A DNA stretch of 53,744 nucleotides from Vibrio sp. (GCA_028131545.1 JAOICL010000011.1:1-53744), one strand, 5' to 3'. Shown: positions 8,504-18,666, numbered from the stretch's first letter. A program made the numbers and translations. Notes: generated from the letters alone by a model not told the origin.

Positions 8504-10699
8504 TTAATAAAAGCTTTCCTGTGATTGAGCTCTTCGCAATAATCCATCACAAGGTGCAAAGTGGCGGCCATATTTCACACTGTGTTTCTCCATCTCACTC
8601 ACGACTTGTTCGATCCCCATGGCGTCCATTAATCTGAACGGCCCTCCAGTAAATGGTGGGAACCCGATTCCAAAAATAGCACCGATATCGCCATCCCGTG
8701 CACTTGCAATAACGCCATCATCGAGACAGCGAACGGCTTCATTAAGCATTGGGAGTAGACAGCGCATGGCGATGTCTTTTTGGGAGAGAGCGGATTTTGG
8801 TGTCACATTCAGTAATGTGTAAACACTTTTGTCGACCTGTTTACTCTTGTTTCGCTTACCGGGTAAGACATTAAACAAATCGACTTTGGATGTCTGATAC
8901 AGGTAGAAGCCTTTATTCGATTTACGCCCTTTACGTTCATCTTTTAGGAGCTGTTCAAAAATATTATCCGGCGCTTTGAAACGCTCTCCCAATTCATTGA
9001 CTAATATTGGAGTGATTTTTGCACCGATATCCACCCCCACTTCATCTAAAAGCGTTAAAGGCCCAACGGGAAATCCATCATTTAACAGAGCTTCATCGAT
9101 ATGCTCTACAGGTTCACCATCCAGCAAGCATTTGATGGATTCATTCATGTAAGGCGCTAAAATTCGATTAACATAAAAACCCGCACTGTCTTTTACGACG
9201 ATCGCCGTTTTACCTTGCTTTTTCGCCAACTCTAAGGTGGTCGCAATGACTTTATCCGATGTGCCGACATGCGGAATAATTTCAACCAGAGGCATTTTTT
9301 CAACTGGGCTAAAGTAATGCAATCCGATAATATTTTCAGGGTGCTTGGCTTTTTCAGCTATTTGGTGAATGGGAATAGAAGATGTGTTCGTCGCAAAGAT
9401 CACTTCTGAATGACAGTGATTTTCTATATCCACGACCATCGACTGCTTCAAATTAACGTCTTCAAATACCGCCTCAATCACCATATCGATATTCGCAAAA
9501 TTTCGATACTCAACCGAGCCACTTAAGGAATGCATCATTGATTTGACTTGGGCTGGTTTAAGTACGCGACGTTTACGCAACTTTTCCAATAATTTAAAAC
9601 TATATCGATGAGCATTCAGTACCCCATCAGGGCTCACATCTTTGATTCGTACTGGGTATTTCGCTTTCGCGAGAGTCACATAACCAATACCGGCTCCCAT
9701 TAAGCCACCGCCTAATACAGCCACTTTTTTCAATGGTTTTGCCAAAGAAGCTTGGCTTTCTTTTTTCATTTCAGTGGTAGCAAAGAAAAGGCCTCTCAAC
9801 GCTTTTGATTGTGAGCTCATCACCAATTGACCAAATTCCATTGCCTCTCTTTCGAGCCCCGCAGCCATACCATGATCTAAACCATGCTTTATGACCGCTA
9901 ATATAGAATCAATCGCAGGATAATTACCACGGGATTTTTCAAACGCTTTTTTTTCCGCTTGAGAGAAAATGAAATTTCTTGATAATGCGGTTTTTGAAAC
10001 CAATTCTTTTACCGGTTGATACTCTCGCTTCCCTTTTTCTAATTGCTCTTTCGCAGCACGAGATAGCACCGCTTGTGGAACCACTTCATCCACAATATTG
10101 AGTTTTTTAGCTTTTTTAGCCCGTTGCTGCTTACCTGTTAAGATCATTTCAAGCGAAGGAAGTAATCCGATCAATCGTGGTAATCTCTGAGTGCCTCCTG
10201 AACCGGGTAATAACCCGAGCTGTACCTCTGGTAACCCTATTTTTGTCTTATCATGATCCGTTGCCACACGATAATCACAGGCAAGTGCTAACTCTAGACC
10301 TCCTCCTAAACACGCTCCATGGATAGCGGAGACCACTGGAAATGGAAGTTCCTCAATTTGTGAAAAGATGTGCTGCCCTTTTGTGGCGAGAGCTTGGGCT
10401 TCTTCCGCACTCTGGCAAGCATCAAGCATACGAACATCAGCACCCGCAATAAAATTATCGACTTTGCCTGACTGAATAACGAGCCCTTTTAAGGTTGAGG
10501 CGTTCTCTCTTAGGATCGTGAGAATTTGAGTGAAATCGTCTACGAAGCTGGATTTCAACGTATTCATTGACTCACCTGGCACATCCATCGTGAGCCACGC
10601 AATCTTCATGTTTTGGTGTTGTGTTTGACTCTCATCATAAGGAGTGAAGGCAAGCTGAAATACCGTTGAATCTAACTCTATCAATTGATGTTCGTTCAT
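8504..10699 (-). CDS. fadJ: Fatty acid oxidation complex alpha subunit FadJ
   Basis: Multifunctional beta-oxidation enzyme: enoyl-CoA hydratase/isomerase in the N-terminal third and 3-hydroxyacyl-CoA dehydrogenase behind it. The hydratase part shows [10 protein letters not shown] and [17 protein letters not shown] with [20 protein letters not shown]. The dehydrogenase part has the NAD fold [12 protein letters not shown] and the signature [20 protein letters not shown]. 731 residues, normal for FadJ. Its ATG overlaps the fadI stop by one base (TAATG), so fadI and fadJ are coupled, with FadI as the thiolase partner. Confidence 0.96.
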   Translation of the reverse strand: MNEHQLIELDSTVFQLAFTPYDESQTQHQNMKIAWLTMDVPGESMNTLKSSFVDDFTQILTILRENASTLKGLVIQSGKVDNFIAGADVRMLDACQSAEEAQALATKGQHIFSQIEELPFPVVSAIHGACLGGGLELALACDYRVATDHDKTKIGLPEVQLGLLPGSGGTQRLPRLIGLLPSLEMILTGKQQRAKKAKKLNIVDEVVPQAVLSRAAKEQLEKGKREYQPVKELVSKTALSRNFIFSQAEKKAFEKSRGNYPAIDSILAVIKHGLDHGMAAGLEREAMEFGQLVMSSQSKALRGLFFATTEMKKESQASLAKPLKKVAVLGGGLMGAGIGYVTLAKAKYPVRIKDVSPDGVLNAHRYSFKLLEKLRKRRVLKPAQVKSMMHSLSGSVEYRNFANIDMVIEAVFEDVNLKQSMVVDIENHCHSEVIFATNTSSIPIHQIAEKAKHPENIIGLHYFSPVEKMPLVEIIPHVGTSDKVIATTLELAKKQGKTAIVVKDSAGFYVNRILAPYMNESIKCLLDGEPVEHIDEALLNDGFPVGPLTLLDEVGVDIGAKITPILVNELGERFKAPDNIFEQLLKDERKGRKSNKGFYLYQTSKVDLFNVLPGKRNKSKQVDKSVYTLLNVTPKSALSQKDIAMRCLLPMLNEAVRCLDDGVIASARDGDIGAIFGIGFPPFTGGPFRLMDAMGIEQVVSEMEKHSVKYGRHFAPCDGLLRRAQSQESFY

Positions 10700-11997
10700 T
10701 ATTCCGCCTCCAAGACCATTGCTGCACCTAATCCACCCGCAGCGCAGGCGGTAGTTAACGCTAACCCGCCTCCTCGGCGACGTAATTCATTTAAGGATTG
10801 AGTAATCATCCTTGCACCCGTTGCTGCAAATGGATGGCCATAGGCAATGGAGCCTCCAAGGACATTAAACTTGCTCATGTCTACCTCTCCTATGGCTTCA
10901 TCTCGCAACAACTTCTCCTTAGCAAACTTGGTCGAACCAAACATTTTGAGATTGGCGAGAGCTTGTGCCGCAAAAGCTTCATGCATATCGATGAGATCTA
11001 AATCTTTCAGCGTGATACCCGCTTTATCTAACGCCAGTGGTGTGGCATAAGAAGGCCCCATGAGCATGTCTTCCCATACATCTATCGCACTGAACGCAAA
11101 AGAACGGATATACCCTAGAATATCCAACCCTAAATGTTTGGCCTTTTCTTCACTCATCAATAATACGGCTGCAGCGCCATCAGTTAGGGGAGTCGCGTTG
11201 GCTGCCGTGACGGAACCAAAACGTTTATCAAAGGCGGGCTTCAATTGAGCGTAACTGTCTAAGTTAGAGTCAAAGCGAATGTTGTTATCTTGATGAATCC
11301 AAGAGTGATAAGGCTCAGGGTACGCCATCATTACTTCTTCATTGAGGTGACCCGATCGCCATGCTGAGGCGGCTCGTTGGTGAGAGTGATGTGCAAAGAG
11401 GTCTTGCTCTTCACGAGAAATACCATGGCTTTTCGCCATTTGTTCGGCAGTTTGCCCCATAGAAAGCCCAGTTGAGTATTCGGCTATCGGTGGTGGTACA
11501 GGAAGCAGGTCTTTGGCGCTTAGCGTTTTTAGTAAAGACAGCTTTTGAGACAGTGTTTTTGTTTTACTCAGTGATAATAATGTCGCGGCTAATTTTTTAG
11601 AGACGCCTATCGGTAATACTGAACTCGAATCAGCTCCCCCTGCTATCCCACAGGATATTCGTCCAGAGGCGATACTTTCAGCAACATTGGCAACCGCTTG
11701 AAAGCTGGTTGCACAGGCGCGAGTTACACTGTACGCATCCGTTGAGGTAGGCATTCCTGTTCCTAATACGATTTCTCTCGCAATATTCGGAGCCGCTGGC
11801 ATTTGAACGACCTGACCAAAAACCACTTGCTCAATCCACTGAGGATTAAGTTGATCACTCCTTAACATTTCAGCAATTAACATTTGACCTAAATCGACCG
11901 CAGCCAAATGTTTAAAGTCTGTGTTTTGTCTGACAAAGGGAGTTCGTAAACCAGAGACGATCGCGACTCTGTTCCCTGATTGCGTTGATAATGGCAT
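10699..11997 (-). CDS. fadI: 3-ketoacyl-CoA thiolase FadI
   Basis: Beta subunit of the FadIJ complex, performing the thiolytic step of beta-oxidation. The acylated cysteine lies in RACATSF (Cys95), the catalytic histidine in [19 protein letters not shown], and the second cysteine in [11 protein letters not shown]. 432 residues. GGAG lies five bases before the ATG. It is first of the two-gene operon with fadJ. I looked for a FadR operator in the upstream gap and saw none that I would call. Confidence 0.96.
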   Translation of the reverse strand: MPLSTQSGNRVAIVSGLRTPFVRQNTDFKHLAAVDLGQMLIAEMLRSDQLNPQWIEQVVFGQVVQMPAAPNIAREIVLGTGMPTSTDAYSVTRACATSFQAVANVAESIASGRISCGIAGGADSSSVLPIGVSKKLAATLLSLSKTKTLSQKLSLLKTLSAKDLLPVPPPIAEYSTGLSMGQTAEQMAKSHGISREEQDLFAHHSHQRAASAWRSGHLNEEVMMAYPEPYHSWIHQDNNIRFDSNLDSYAQLKPAFDKRFGSVTAANATPLTDGAAAVLLMSEEKAKHLGLDILGYIRSFAFSAIDVWEDMLMGPSYATPLALDKAGITLKDLDLIDMHEAFAAQALANLKMFGSTKFAKEKLLRDEAIGEVDMSKFNVLGGSIAYGHPFAATGARMITQSLNELRRRGGGLALTTACAAGGLGAAMVLEAE

Positions 11998-12300
11998 TTT
12001 GGCTCCAAGTCTTAGCAGTATTATTAAAAAGTATATACAGACTGATTATTAAATACCCACTTAACCGTGAGTCACCCACCCTTATGTTGAACTGCATTGA
12101 CAATGCTGAATCCAATTAAGCCTTACATTACCACCACAGTGCTCGCCATGATTACCCTACATCATGTCTATTTTTGAGATCATCATACTGATTAATACCC
12201 GTATCCATGATAAAGTTGATCCCTTAGCGACTCGCTACCTCTGTGTTCATCACTCAGAAAATAGAATAAATACAATAAATAGAGCAGTGTGGAGGCTCTT
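11998..12300. other. Divergent intergenic region between fadI and the sigma-factor gene
   Basis: About 300 bases that must hold the promoters for fadIJ (-) and for the sigma/anti-sigma pair (+). I see no gene, no clear FadR site and no strong -35/-10 pair. The only clear element is the Shine-Dalgarno GGAGG at 12291-12295 that fixes the sigma start. Confidence 0.5.
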
Positions 12301-12864
12301 GTGTCAATAATTAACTTTTTTGGGAAGAAAAAGTCTAATAGTCAGGTCAACTCTGATATAGACAGACAAAAAAAATACGAAACCCTGGTTCGAGCGTATC
12401 ATCGAGATCTTTACCGCTATGCTTATTGGCTATGTAAAGACGGAACGATTGCTGAAGATTTAGTGCAAGAAACGTGTTTACGCGCTTGGAAATCACTCGA
12501 TAGCTTACTCGATGAAAAAGCCGCTAAATCATGGCTTATTACGATTTTAAGACGTGAAAATGCACGTCGATTTGAGCGTAAGCAATTTGATCTTGTTGAT
12601 ATTGATGATCATAGTGATGACACCTATACCAGTGACGACCCGCACCATCAATCAGAATGGTTGCAACAACAAATATTGAGCCTTGATGTCGAATATCGAG
12701 AGCCGTTATTTTTACAAGTGGTCGGCGGATTCAGCGGTGAAGAAATTGCCTCAATACTGGATCTTAATAAGAATACAGTAATGACGCGTCTGTTTAGAGC
12801 TCGTAACCAATTAAAAGAGTTACTGGAATCTGAAAACGAATTAATAGGACAAAAAAATGGATGA
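12301..12864 (+). CDS. RNA polymerase sigma-70 family (ECF-type) sigma factor
   Basis: A 187-residue ECF-type sigma factor. Region 2 is YHRDLYRYAYWLCKD...AEDLVQETCLRAWKS, followed by a short linker and region 4 with the helix-turn-helix GGFSGEEIASILDLNKNTVMTRLFRAR written here in part as EEIASILDLNKNTVM. I start at the GTG at 12301, five bases after a strong GGAGG; an upstream GTG at 12289 overlaps that signal and is less likely. The next gene, a DUF3379 membrane protein, overlaps by eight bases and is the probable anti-sigma factor. Target promoters are unknown. Confidence 0.9.
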   Translation: MSIINFFGKKKSNSQVNSDIDRQKKYETLVRAYHRDLYRYAYWLCKDGTIAEDLVQETCLRAWKSLDSLLDEKAAKSWLITILRRENARRFERKQFDLVDIDDHSDDTYTSDDPHHQSEWLQQQILSLDVEYREPLFLQVVGGFSGEEIASILDLNKNTVMTRLFRARNQLKELLESENELIGQKNG

Positions 12865-13594
12865 ATTAGAATTTCGTAAGCAAATTTTATCCGATCCTAA
12901 ATACCGAGATGCGGATATAGAGCAAGCGATAAAAGACAGTCATACAAACAAAAAGTTGAGTGATGACGCTTTAGATATCGATAAGCGTATTTCACAGGCA
13001 ATGAATGTTGATGTGCCTGACGACCTTGCTGATAAGATTTTATTCTCACACAATGCCCAGCAAAGTGCTGAAACGAATAACGTGATACGCCCAAGTTTTA
13101 CTAAACGTGCGATGTCAGTTGCTGCATCAGTCGCATTTGTAGTGGGTTTACTCGCTGGACAGCTAAACTGGGGAAATGTCGTCGTTACACCCGCCCATGC
13201 AAGTATTGCTGAAGAAGCGGTTAAACATGTTAAGCATGAAGCGGCGTTTACCAGTAAAATGAACGAAGGTGCTTCAATTCAACAGGTTAACTCAAAGATG
13301 TCTCCCTTTGGGCATTCTGTGAAAGGCAGCTTCCCTTATTCTATTTCTTACCTTAATCATTGTGGATTTGGCGGTGAGCACGCGGTTCATATGATCTTTG
13401 AAGGAAAGAAAGGCAAAGTGAATATGTTTTTAACCGGCATGAACGCAGATAAGCCTGAAAACTTCATTGAAGAAGGCATGAGTGGGGCTATCGTTCCTAT
13501 CGATGATCGCAGCTTAATCTTTGTTGGTGAAGAAGGCGAGAATATGGATGAGATAAAAGCACAAGTACTCAACGCAATGAGTATTCATATCTAA
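12857..13594 (+). CDS. DUF3379 membrane protein, probable anti-sigma factor
   Basis: A 245-residue protein of the DUF3379 type. The cytosolic N-terminus (1-85) is acidic and helical, one membrane segment follows (about 87-108, MSVAASVAFVVGLLAGQL), and the C-terminal part is probably periplasmic. It overlaps the ECF sigma gene by eight bases, the normal arrangement for a sigma/anti-sigma pair; the anti-sigma role is inferred from this and the topology, not from a recognised zinc-binding anti-sigma motif. A good terminator follows. Confidence 0.8.
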   Translation: MDELEFRKQILSDPKYRDADIEQAIKDSHTNKKLSDDALDIDKRISQAMNVDVPDDLADKILFSHNAQQSAETNNVIRPSFTKRAMSVAASVAFVVGLLAGQLNWGNVVVTPAHASIAEEAVKHVKHEAAFTSKMNEGASIQQVNSKMSPFGHSVKGSFPYSISYLNHCGFGGEHAVHMIFEGKKGKVNMFLTGMNADKPENFIEEGMSGAIVPIDDRSLIFVGEEGENMDEIKAQVLNAMSIHI

Positions 13595-13619
13595 TCCCCT
13601 CCTCACTAAAAATCTTCTA

Positions 13620-13652
13620 GCCTCATCGCAAATATAGCGATGAGGCTTTTTT
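13620..13652 (+). terminator. Terminator of the sigma/DUF3379 operon
   Basis: Perfect 10-bp stem GCCTCATCGC (13620-13629) with GCGATGAGGC (13637-13646), then six Ts. It separates the sigma operon from fadL. Confidence 0.9.
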
Positions 13653-13793
13653 ATATCACATTTTCAACAATTTATTACTTGAACTCTCCTATAAAATACT
13701 CACATTTTCTCAAGCTGTGTCTAAACTTACCTACATAGACAACAAAGAGCGTGCTCATTCCATAGATCAAAGTTCGCTGTAGGAGAAAGAAAC

Positions 13794-15053
13794 ATGAATA
13801 AACGACACCAATTAAATAAGACATTACTAGCCCTTAGTATTGGCGTTGCTTCGGGATTGGTTTCTCAGCAGTCAATGGCCGCTGGCTTTCAATTGAATGC
13901 CCAATCTGCAACCGGTATTGGTCGAGCTTTTGCGGGTGATGCGGTTATCGCCGATAACGCTTCAGTGATGGCGAGAAACCCAGCTGCAATGAGTTTATTT
14001 GATAAAAAAGCATTGTCATTGGGTTTTGAGGTATTAGAAACCAAAATTGAAGTAAAAGATGCAACGTACACAGGATTATTAAATAACGAATATGCATTAG
14101 AAGACTCTGATTCTATTGGTGATACTTCTATCGCGCCAAATTTGCATTTCATTATGCCTCTTAACGATAAAATCTCACTCGGTGCAAATATTTATTCAAA
14201 CTTCGGTACTAAAACAGAATTTGAAGATGATTATATTGCGACTGAATACGGCGGTATTACAGATCTGAAAACACTGAATTTCGGTTTTTCTGGCTCCTAC
14301 CGCCTCAATGAGAAACTAAGCCTTGGTGCTGGTGTGGATCTTATCTACGCTCAGGGAACTATTAAACGAGAATTAACGACGATAACAGAGTCTTCTCTTG
14401 TTAATGTCGATGAAGCGGATGGTTGGGGCGTTGGTCTTAATACGGGCCTTGTTTATGAAGTGAGTGATAACCACCGTTATGGTTTATCCTATCGCTATAG
14501 CCCAGAAATTACCGCTGAAGATGATGCAGGGCAAGAAGTCACTATCGCTTTACCTGATATGGCCGAGTTCTCTGGCTACCATCGTTTAGACAATTCTAAA
14601 TTTGCTTTTCACTACAGTATTCAATGGATCAAATGGAGTGAATTTGAAAACTTAGAGTTTGATAGCCTAGATGTAACACAAAGCGTTCTTGGTGCTGGTG
14701 ATGGTTCCTATGATAAAGCGTACCAATGGCAAGATGGCTGGCATTACTCAATAGGTACAACAATGTACCTCAATGAGAAATGGACACTCCGTGCTGGTTA
14801 TATGTACGATACCAGTGCACAAGATGAGCTTAAATCTATTTCGGTTCCAGATTCAGATCGTCAGTGGTTTTCAAGTGGCTTTAGCTATCAGTTAAGCAAA
14901 GCCTCTTCTATCGACTTTGGCTTCACCTATTTAATGGGCGAAGATCAAGATGTGACAGAAGAAACTCAAATTGGAGCCGCTTCAACACGCGTTATTGCAA
15001 CCACTCGAGCAGATGCCATACTTTACGGCCTTCAGTACAATCGAGAGTTCTAA
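13794..15053 (+). CDS. fadL: Long-chain fatty acid outer-membrane transporter FadL
   Basis: Outer-membrane beta-barrel of the OmpP1/FadL family that takes up long-chain fatty acids. A signal peptide ends at QSMAA, with the mature protein starting GFQLNAQSATGIGRAF, the typical FadL N-terminal plug. NPAAMS follows, then alternating beta strands with girdle aromatics and a final strand ending in YNREF, a normal outer-membrane C-terminus. 419 residues. AGGAG lies eight bases before the ATG. It is close to fadIJ, which degrade the imported acids, though transcribed separately. Confidence 0.95.
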   Translation: MNKRHQLNKTLLALSIGVASGLVSQQSMAAGFQLNAQSATGIGRAFAGDAVIADNASVMARNPAAMSLFDKKALSLGFEVLETKIEVKDATYTGLLNNEYALEDSDSIGDTSIAPNLHFIMPLNDKISLGANIYSNFGTKTEFEDDYIATEYGGITDLKTLNFGFSGSYRLNEKLSLGAGVDLIYAQGTIKRELTTITESSLVNVDEADGWGVGLNTGLVYEVSDNHRYGLSYRYSPEITAEDDAGQEVTIALPDMAEFSGYHRLDNSKFAFHYSIQWIKWSEFENLEFDSLDVTQSVLGAGDGSYDKAYQWQDGWHYSIGTTMYLNEKWTLRAGYMYDTSAQDELKSISVPDSDRQWFSSGFSYQLSKASSIDFGFTYLMGEDQDVTEETQIGAASTRVIATTRADAILYGLQYNREF

Positions 15054-15071
15054 ATCCTCGACACTCTAATA

Positions 15072-15099
15072 AAAAAAGCGACCTATTGGTCGCTTTTTT
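15072..15099. terminator. Bidirectional terminator after fadL
   Basis: Perfect 12-bp stem AAAAAAGCGACC (15072-15083) with GGTCGCTTTTTT (15088-15099), four-base loop. It can end fadL (+) and the small Pmp3-type gene (-). Confidence 0.9.
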
Positions 15100-15130
15100 A
15101 CTATCGCCTTAGATAAAGAATATCATCACA

Positions 15131-15325
15131 CTAGTTTCTTTCTTCTAATGCCTTTTCTATCTTCTTTTCCGTTTTATATTGGCTCAAAGAATAGGTTGCC
15201 CAAATTGCTGCTGGTATCCAGCCGATTAGGGTTAGTTGTAATAATAAGCAAATAATACCCGAAAATGGCTTTCCTATGGTAAAGAACACCAACCATGGCA
15301 GTAAAATGGCAAGTAACAGCCTCAT
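15131..15325 (-). CDS. YqaE/Pmp3-family small membrane protein
   Basis: A 64-residue protein with two membrane segments (about 2-18 and 21-44) and the UPF0057/Pmp3 signature around LPWLVFFTIGKPFSG and LTLIGWIPAAIWATY. The tail is Lys/Glu-rich. Family members are linked to membrane potential and stress tolerance in other organisms; no specific role can be read here. It lies between fadL and mlaA, transcribed as mlaA, with about 95 bases between them. Confidence 0.85.
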   Translation of the reverse strand: MRLLLAILLPWLVFFTIGKPFSGIICLLLQLTLIGWIPAAIWATYSLSQYKTEKKIEKALEERN

Positions 15326-15374
15326 TTCACTTCCTCTCGACGATAAACGTTAGAATTCGTCATCAAACTCTTTG

Positions 15375-15433
15375 CTTTCAAACTATTCACTTTATAACGC
15401 TCACTTTCAAACTCTTCACTTTAAAACGCTTCA
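15375..15433. repeat. Tandem duplication of the mlaA 3' end (about 29 bp, two copies)
   Basis: Copy 1 (15375-15403) and copy 2 (15404-15433) both read CTTTCAAACT-[A/C]-TTCACTTTA-[T/A]-AACGCT. Copy 2 contains the mlaA stop codon and last codons; copy 1 is its downstream echo. Confidence 0.75.
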
Positions 15434-16275
15434 TCTCCAAATTCATCATCAAGGAATTCATCATAGAGATCTTCTTCATCTTCATTGTATGTTTCTTCTA
15501 CTTCTATTTCTGCTTTAAAGTCTTGATGTTGGATATAAGCATCCCTAACCAGTATATAAGGATCAGGGGAGTTATGAAGCATGGCTTCTTGATTCACGAC
15601 CGCTGCTCGCGACTCCATTCCTTCAAAAGCAAACTTAGCCGCTGACATCCAAAAGTTTAAATAAGACAATACAGGGTAGGTACCATCGACATAGTCACCC
15701 GCATCTCGGGTTGTTTTAGGCCCAAGCCCAGGTAACATCACATAGGGACCATTTCCGACACCATAATGCCCTAACGCATCACCAAAACTTTTATCGTCAC
15801 GACGAGTAATCCCAGTTTCAGAGGCAACATCAATAAACCCTAAAAGGCCAAAAGTGGTATTAACCAGGAAGCGCATCATATGATCCGCCGCTTTTTGGCC
15901 ATTTCCCATCACGGCATTATTGACCATGCTGAAAGGTTCATCGAGGTTAGACCAAAAATTTAGAATACCAGTACGAATCGGTTGAGGTACGTAACCAACG
16001 TACGCGAGAGAGACAGGCCTAACGAAGTAAGGGTCAAGATATTCATAATTGAGATCCCACATAGCTCGGTTAAAACCTTCTAGGGGATCAGAGACTTCAT
16101 CATCATTAAAATGCTGGTCTTCATCAGAGAACGTCTCTTCATTATCAACAATGAGCTCAGACTCATTATTTGAAGGTGAATCCTGTACATCTGATTCATC
16201 GGGTGCACTGCTACACCCGATCAACATTGAATTAAAGAATAAAATCAGAATATACTTCGATACTCCAATAGACAT
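15421..16275 (-). CDS. mlaA: MlaA/VacJ outer-membrane lipoprotein
   Basis: Lipoprotein that removes misplaced phospholipids from the outer leaflet of the outer membrane and passes them to the Mla pathway. I start at the ATG at 16275, six bases after AAGGAA; a GTG two codons upstream is the alternative. The lipobox MLIGC places the lipidated cysteine at residue 21. The core is clear: DPLEGFNRAMWDLN, GFIDVASETGI, FGDALGHYGVGNGPYVMLPGLGP. Unusual are a long acidic linker after the lipid anchor and an acidic C-terminal tail rich in Asp/Glu. The 3' end is tandemly duplicated. Confidence 0.95.
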   Translation of the reverse strand: MSIGVSKYILILFFNSMLIGCSSAPDESDVQDSPSNNESELIVDNEETFSDEDQHFNDDEVSDPLEGFNRAMWDLNYEYLDPYFVRPVSLAYVGYVPQPIRTGILNFWSNLDEPFSMVNNAVMGNGQKAADHMMRFLVNTTFGLLGFIDVASETGITRRDDKSFGDALGHYGVGNGPYVMLPGLGPKTTRDAGDYVDGTYPVLSYLNFWMSAAKFAFEGMESRAAVVNQEAMLHNSPDPYILVRDAYIQHQDFKAEIEVEETYNEDEEDLYDEFLDDEFGDEAF

Positions 16276-16369
16276 ATCCACTTCCTTATCAATCGCTAAT
16301 GCTTATCCTTAAGCATAGTCATTCTTATTCTAGATACTCAATAAATTCAATCTATTGCGCATTTAACTC

Positions 16370-17584
16370 TTAATATTGAGATTGAATAGTCACACTCACT
16401 GACTGCCCTAAAGGCGTCACTTCGCTTTGACCATACCAATCCCCTTCCCTTGATGACACATTACCATCACGGTCAATACGCGCTTTTACGATAACATTCT
16501 CGAGTTCAGCAATATGACGACCTTGAATCATCACATTGTTATCGTCCAAGGTCACCGTCGTTGGAAATGGCCCTAGTTGATACCTTGCTGCGGCAACAGG
16601 AATCGGAGAACCATCTCCACTGTGTACTGAAACAATCAAGACTGAATTCACTTCCACAGTCACGTCGACACCTAGATTTACCGTAATTTCTACCGGAATA
16701 TTTTCTATGCGATCTTCGCTCATACGAGCTTTCGCACTTTCGATACTGCGAGTTAGCATGCCATAACGTTCATCATTCGGGCCAATCATCGTTTGCATCA
16801 TTTCCCAATACTCGATGGCTTTTGCAAAATCTTGTCTTTCAAAGGCATCAAAAGAAAGCAGTGATAATACTCGAATGTCGACATCTTCTTCATTGAGTAA
16901 ACTCTGTAGCAATGCTCGTGCTTTTTCTGAATTCGCTAAGTCCTGAGACATCATAAGAGATTGCGCATAGCTTAATTTAACCCCTGTACTTGTCGGGTCC
17001 AATTTATACGCCTTTTCCATCGCCGCCATAGCCATTTGAGTATCACGATTCGACATGGCTAAGCGACCTAATAATAGCCACCCTGTCGCATCATTAGGCT
17101 TTTTATGTAACTGAGTTCGCAGTGCTAAAGTTAAATCATTTAACTCGTTCTCAGTGAGCTGAACGCCATTGGGCTGCATGAGCTTTTTCGATAAATTAGG
17201 CAATTCATCCGCAACACTTTGCCAACGTTTAACATCACCCATCGCACCAAACTGAGAGTAAGCACCGTAAGATAAGCCAACCATCAGTAATAATGATAAA
17301 ACAATGGTGACGGTATTATTCAGCTGTTGCGATTCTGGCTTTGATTGACGAGGAACATCATCTAAAAGAGATTGCTTTAAATCAACAACCAATGCTTTTT
17401 GATCATCGACGATACCTGACTGGGACTCGACATCTAACTCAGACAATCGGTCTTTATATAATGCTTTATTGAGGTCATCCCTCAAGATATCATCACGCGA
17501 TTGCGCTTTTTTAATTAAAGGAATGACAATAAATAGGCTACTGATGAGTAACAAGCCAATACTGGCTAACCAAAATTCACCCAT
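16370..17584 (-). CDS. ccmI: Cytochrome c maturation protein CcmI
   Basis: Apocytochrome c chaperone of the System I heme-ligation complex. It has an N-terminal membrane helix (about 5-25), a cytosolic loop with a leucine-zipper-like segment (LNKALYKDRLSELDVE), a second helix (about 90-110), and periplasmic TPR repeats (GWLLLGRLAMSNRDTQMAMA and following) with a C-terminal beta-rich domain. 404 residues, the long form in which CcmI carries its C-terminal TPR part. Its ATG overlaps the ccmH stop by one base; it is last in the ccm run. Confidence 0.93.
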   Translation of the reverse strand: MGEFWLASIGLLLISSLFIVIPLIKKAQSRDDILRDDLNKALYKDRLSELDVESQSGIVDDQKALVVDLKQSLLDDVPRQSKPESQQLNNTVTIVLSLLLMVGLSYGAYSQFGAMGDVKRWQSVADELPNLSKKLMQPNGVQLTENELNDLTLALRTQLHKKPNDATGWLLLGRLAMSNRDTQMAMAAMEKAYKLDPTSTGVKLSYAQSLMMSQDLANSEKARALLQSLLNEEDVDIRVLSLLSFDAFERQDFAKAIEYWEMMQTMIGPNDERYGMLTRSIESAKARMSEDRIENIPVEITVNLGVDVTVEVNSVLIVSVHSGDGSPIPVAAARYQLGPFPTTVTLDDNNVMIQGRHIAELENVIVKARIDRDGNVSSREGDWYGQSEVTPLGQSVSVTIQSQY

Positions 17585-18081
17585 TATTTCTCTCCCTTCT
17601 TATCATCTTGTTCTTCCAGCAATGCATTTAGCTGCTGCTCCTTAGCATTACTCCACTGCTCTTGCCCTTTTGTGGTTGATGCACTTTTTCTTGATCGTAA
17701 GATTATCAAACTAAAACCGGTCAATAATATGAATATTGGGCCAAGCCATAAAATAGCAGTAGAAACAGTAAACGGTGGATCATAGGTAACAAAGTTGCCA
17801 TATCGTGCTTTCATGTAGTCAACGACGTCATCCTTTGATTGCCCTTGTACCGTCATATCATAGACTTTTTGACGAAGATCTTGAGCTAATTCAGCATCCG
17901 AATCGCCTATCGTATTATTTTGACATTTTGGGCAGCGCAGCGTGTGAATTAACTCTTTGAACTGCGCTTCTTGCTCAAGTGACTCAAATTCATAAACTTG
18001 AATGGCTGAAAAAGCAGATGCAGAACCCAGGCTAAGGAGTAATAACAGTAATGGTTTATAGATTAAAGATCGAAAAGTCAT
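17584..18081 (-). CDS. ccmH: Cytochrome c maturation protein CcmH
   Basis: Thiol-disulfide protein that reduces or holds apocytochrome c cysteines before heme ligation. A signal peptide precedes the LRCPKCQN motif (Cys50, Cys53), and a membrane helix lies at about 105-127. 165 residues, the short form without the TPR domain, which here is the separate ccmI. Two bases separate it from ccmG and it shares TAATG with ccmI, so the genes are coupled. Confidence 0.95.
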   Translation of the reverse strand: MTFRSLIYKPLLLLLLSLGSASAFSAIQVYEFESLEQEAQFKELIHTLRCPKCQNNTIGDSDAELAQDLRQKVYDMTVQGQSKDDVVDYMKARYGNFVTYDPPFTVSTAILWLGPIFILLTGFSLIILRSRKSASTTKGQEQWSNAKEQQLNALLEEQDDKKGEK

Positions 18082-18083
18082 TA

Positions 18084-18665
18084 TTAAAACTCCCCATTAA
18101 TCGTATGTTCATTCGTATTCGATTCAGCGAGTAAGTCTTCATACATTGGCCCTAATGTTTCAGACCAATTATAAGCATTCACATCACCCACATGGCGATA
18201 ACGAATCGTACCTTGAGCATCAATAAGAAAGGTTTCTGGAGCACCGTACACTCCTAAATCTAAGCCTAGAAGGCCATTACCATCAAACAAACTAATTAGG
18301 TATGGGTTACCTAGTTGGTTTAACCAATTAATCGCCTTTGAACGATCATCTTTATAGTTTAAACCAATGATTTTAACGTTTTTCTCAGCCAACTCATTTA
18401 AGAATTGATGTTCGGCGTAACACGTTGGACACCAGGTTGCCCATACATTAAGAAGTAAGGGTTTACCTGAAAAAATGGCTTGGTCATACAACTTACCCGG
18501 TTCAGCTAAATCCTCTAAGCGGAATTGAGGTACTGGCTTACCCACTAAAACAGATTCTAATTTGGTTGGGTCATCACCATTTGCATTTTTAGACAACTGC
18601 AAAGCAAAAAAGCCAACCAAAATAAAAAAAGCAACGAGAGGTAAAAATAAGAGTTTTTTATTCAT
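18084..18665 (-). CDS. dsbE: Thiol:disulfide interchange protein CcmG/DsbE
   Basis: Membrane-anchored thioredoxin-like protein feeding reductant to CcmH and apocytochrome c. It has an N-terminal anchor (about 4-24) and the active site WATWCPTCYAEH (Cys79, Cys82). I start at the ATG at 18665, six bases after AAGGAAG and one base after the ccmF stop; the frame can be extended to an upstream TTG inside ccmF, which is unlikely. 193 codons. Part of the ccmC-I run. Confidence 0.95.
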   Translation of the reverse strand: MNKKLLFLPLVAFFILVGFFALQLSKNANGDDPTKLESVLVGKPVPQFRLEDLAEPGKLYDQAIFSGKPLLLNVWATWCPTCYAEHQFLNELAEKNVKIIGLNYKDDRSKAINWLNQLGNPYLISLFDGNGLLGLDLGVYGAPETFLIDAQGTIRYRHVGDVNAYNWSETLGPMYEDLLAESNTNEHTINGEF

Positions 18666-18666
18666 C

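Noticed and set aside
11998..12300. FadR operator upstream of fadI (and similarly before fadL, 13653-13793)
   Set aside because: No segment matched the TGGTCNGACC-like core well enough; weak matches such as AATCAGTCTGTAT are not convincing.
15295..15645. 116-codon plus-strand frame over the mlaA 3' end
   Set aside because: Mostly antisense to mlaA and made of Phe/Ile/Lys-rich translation of AT-rich DNA.
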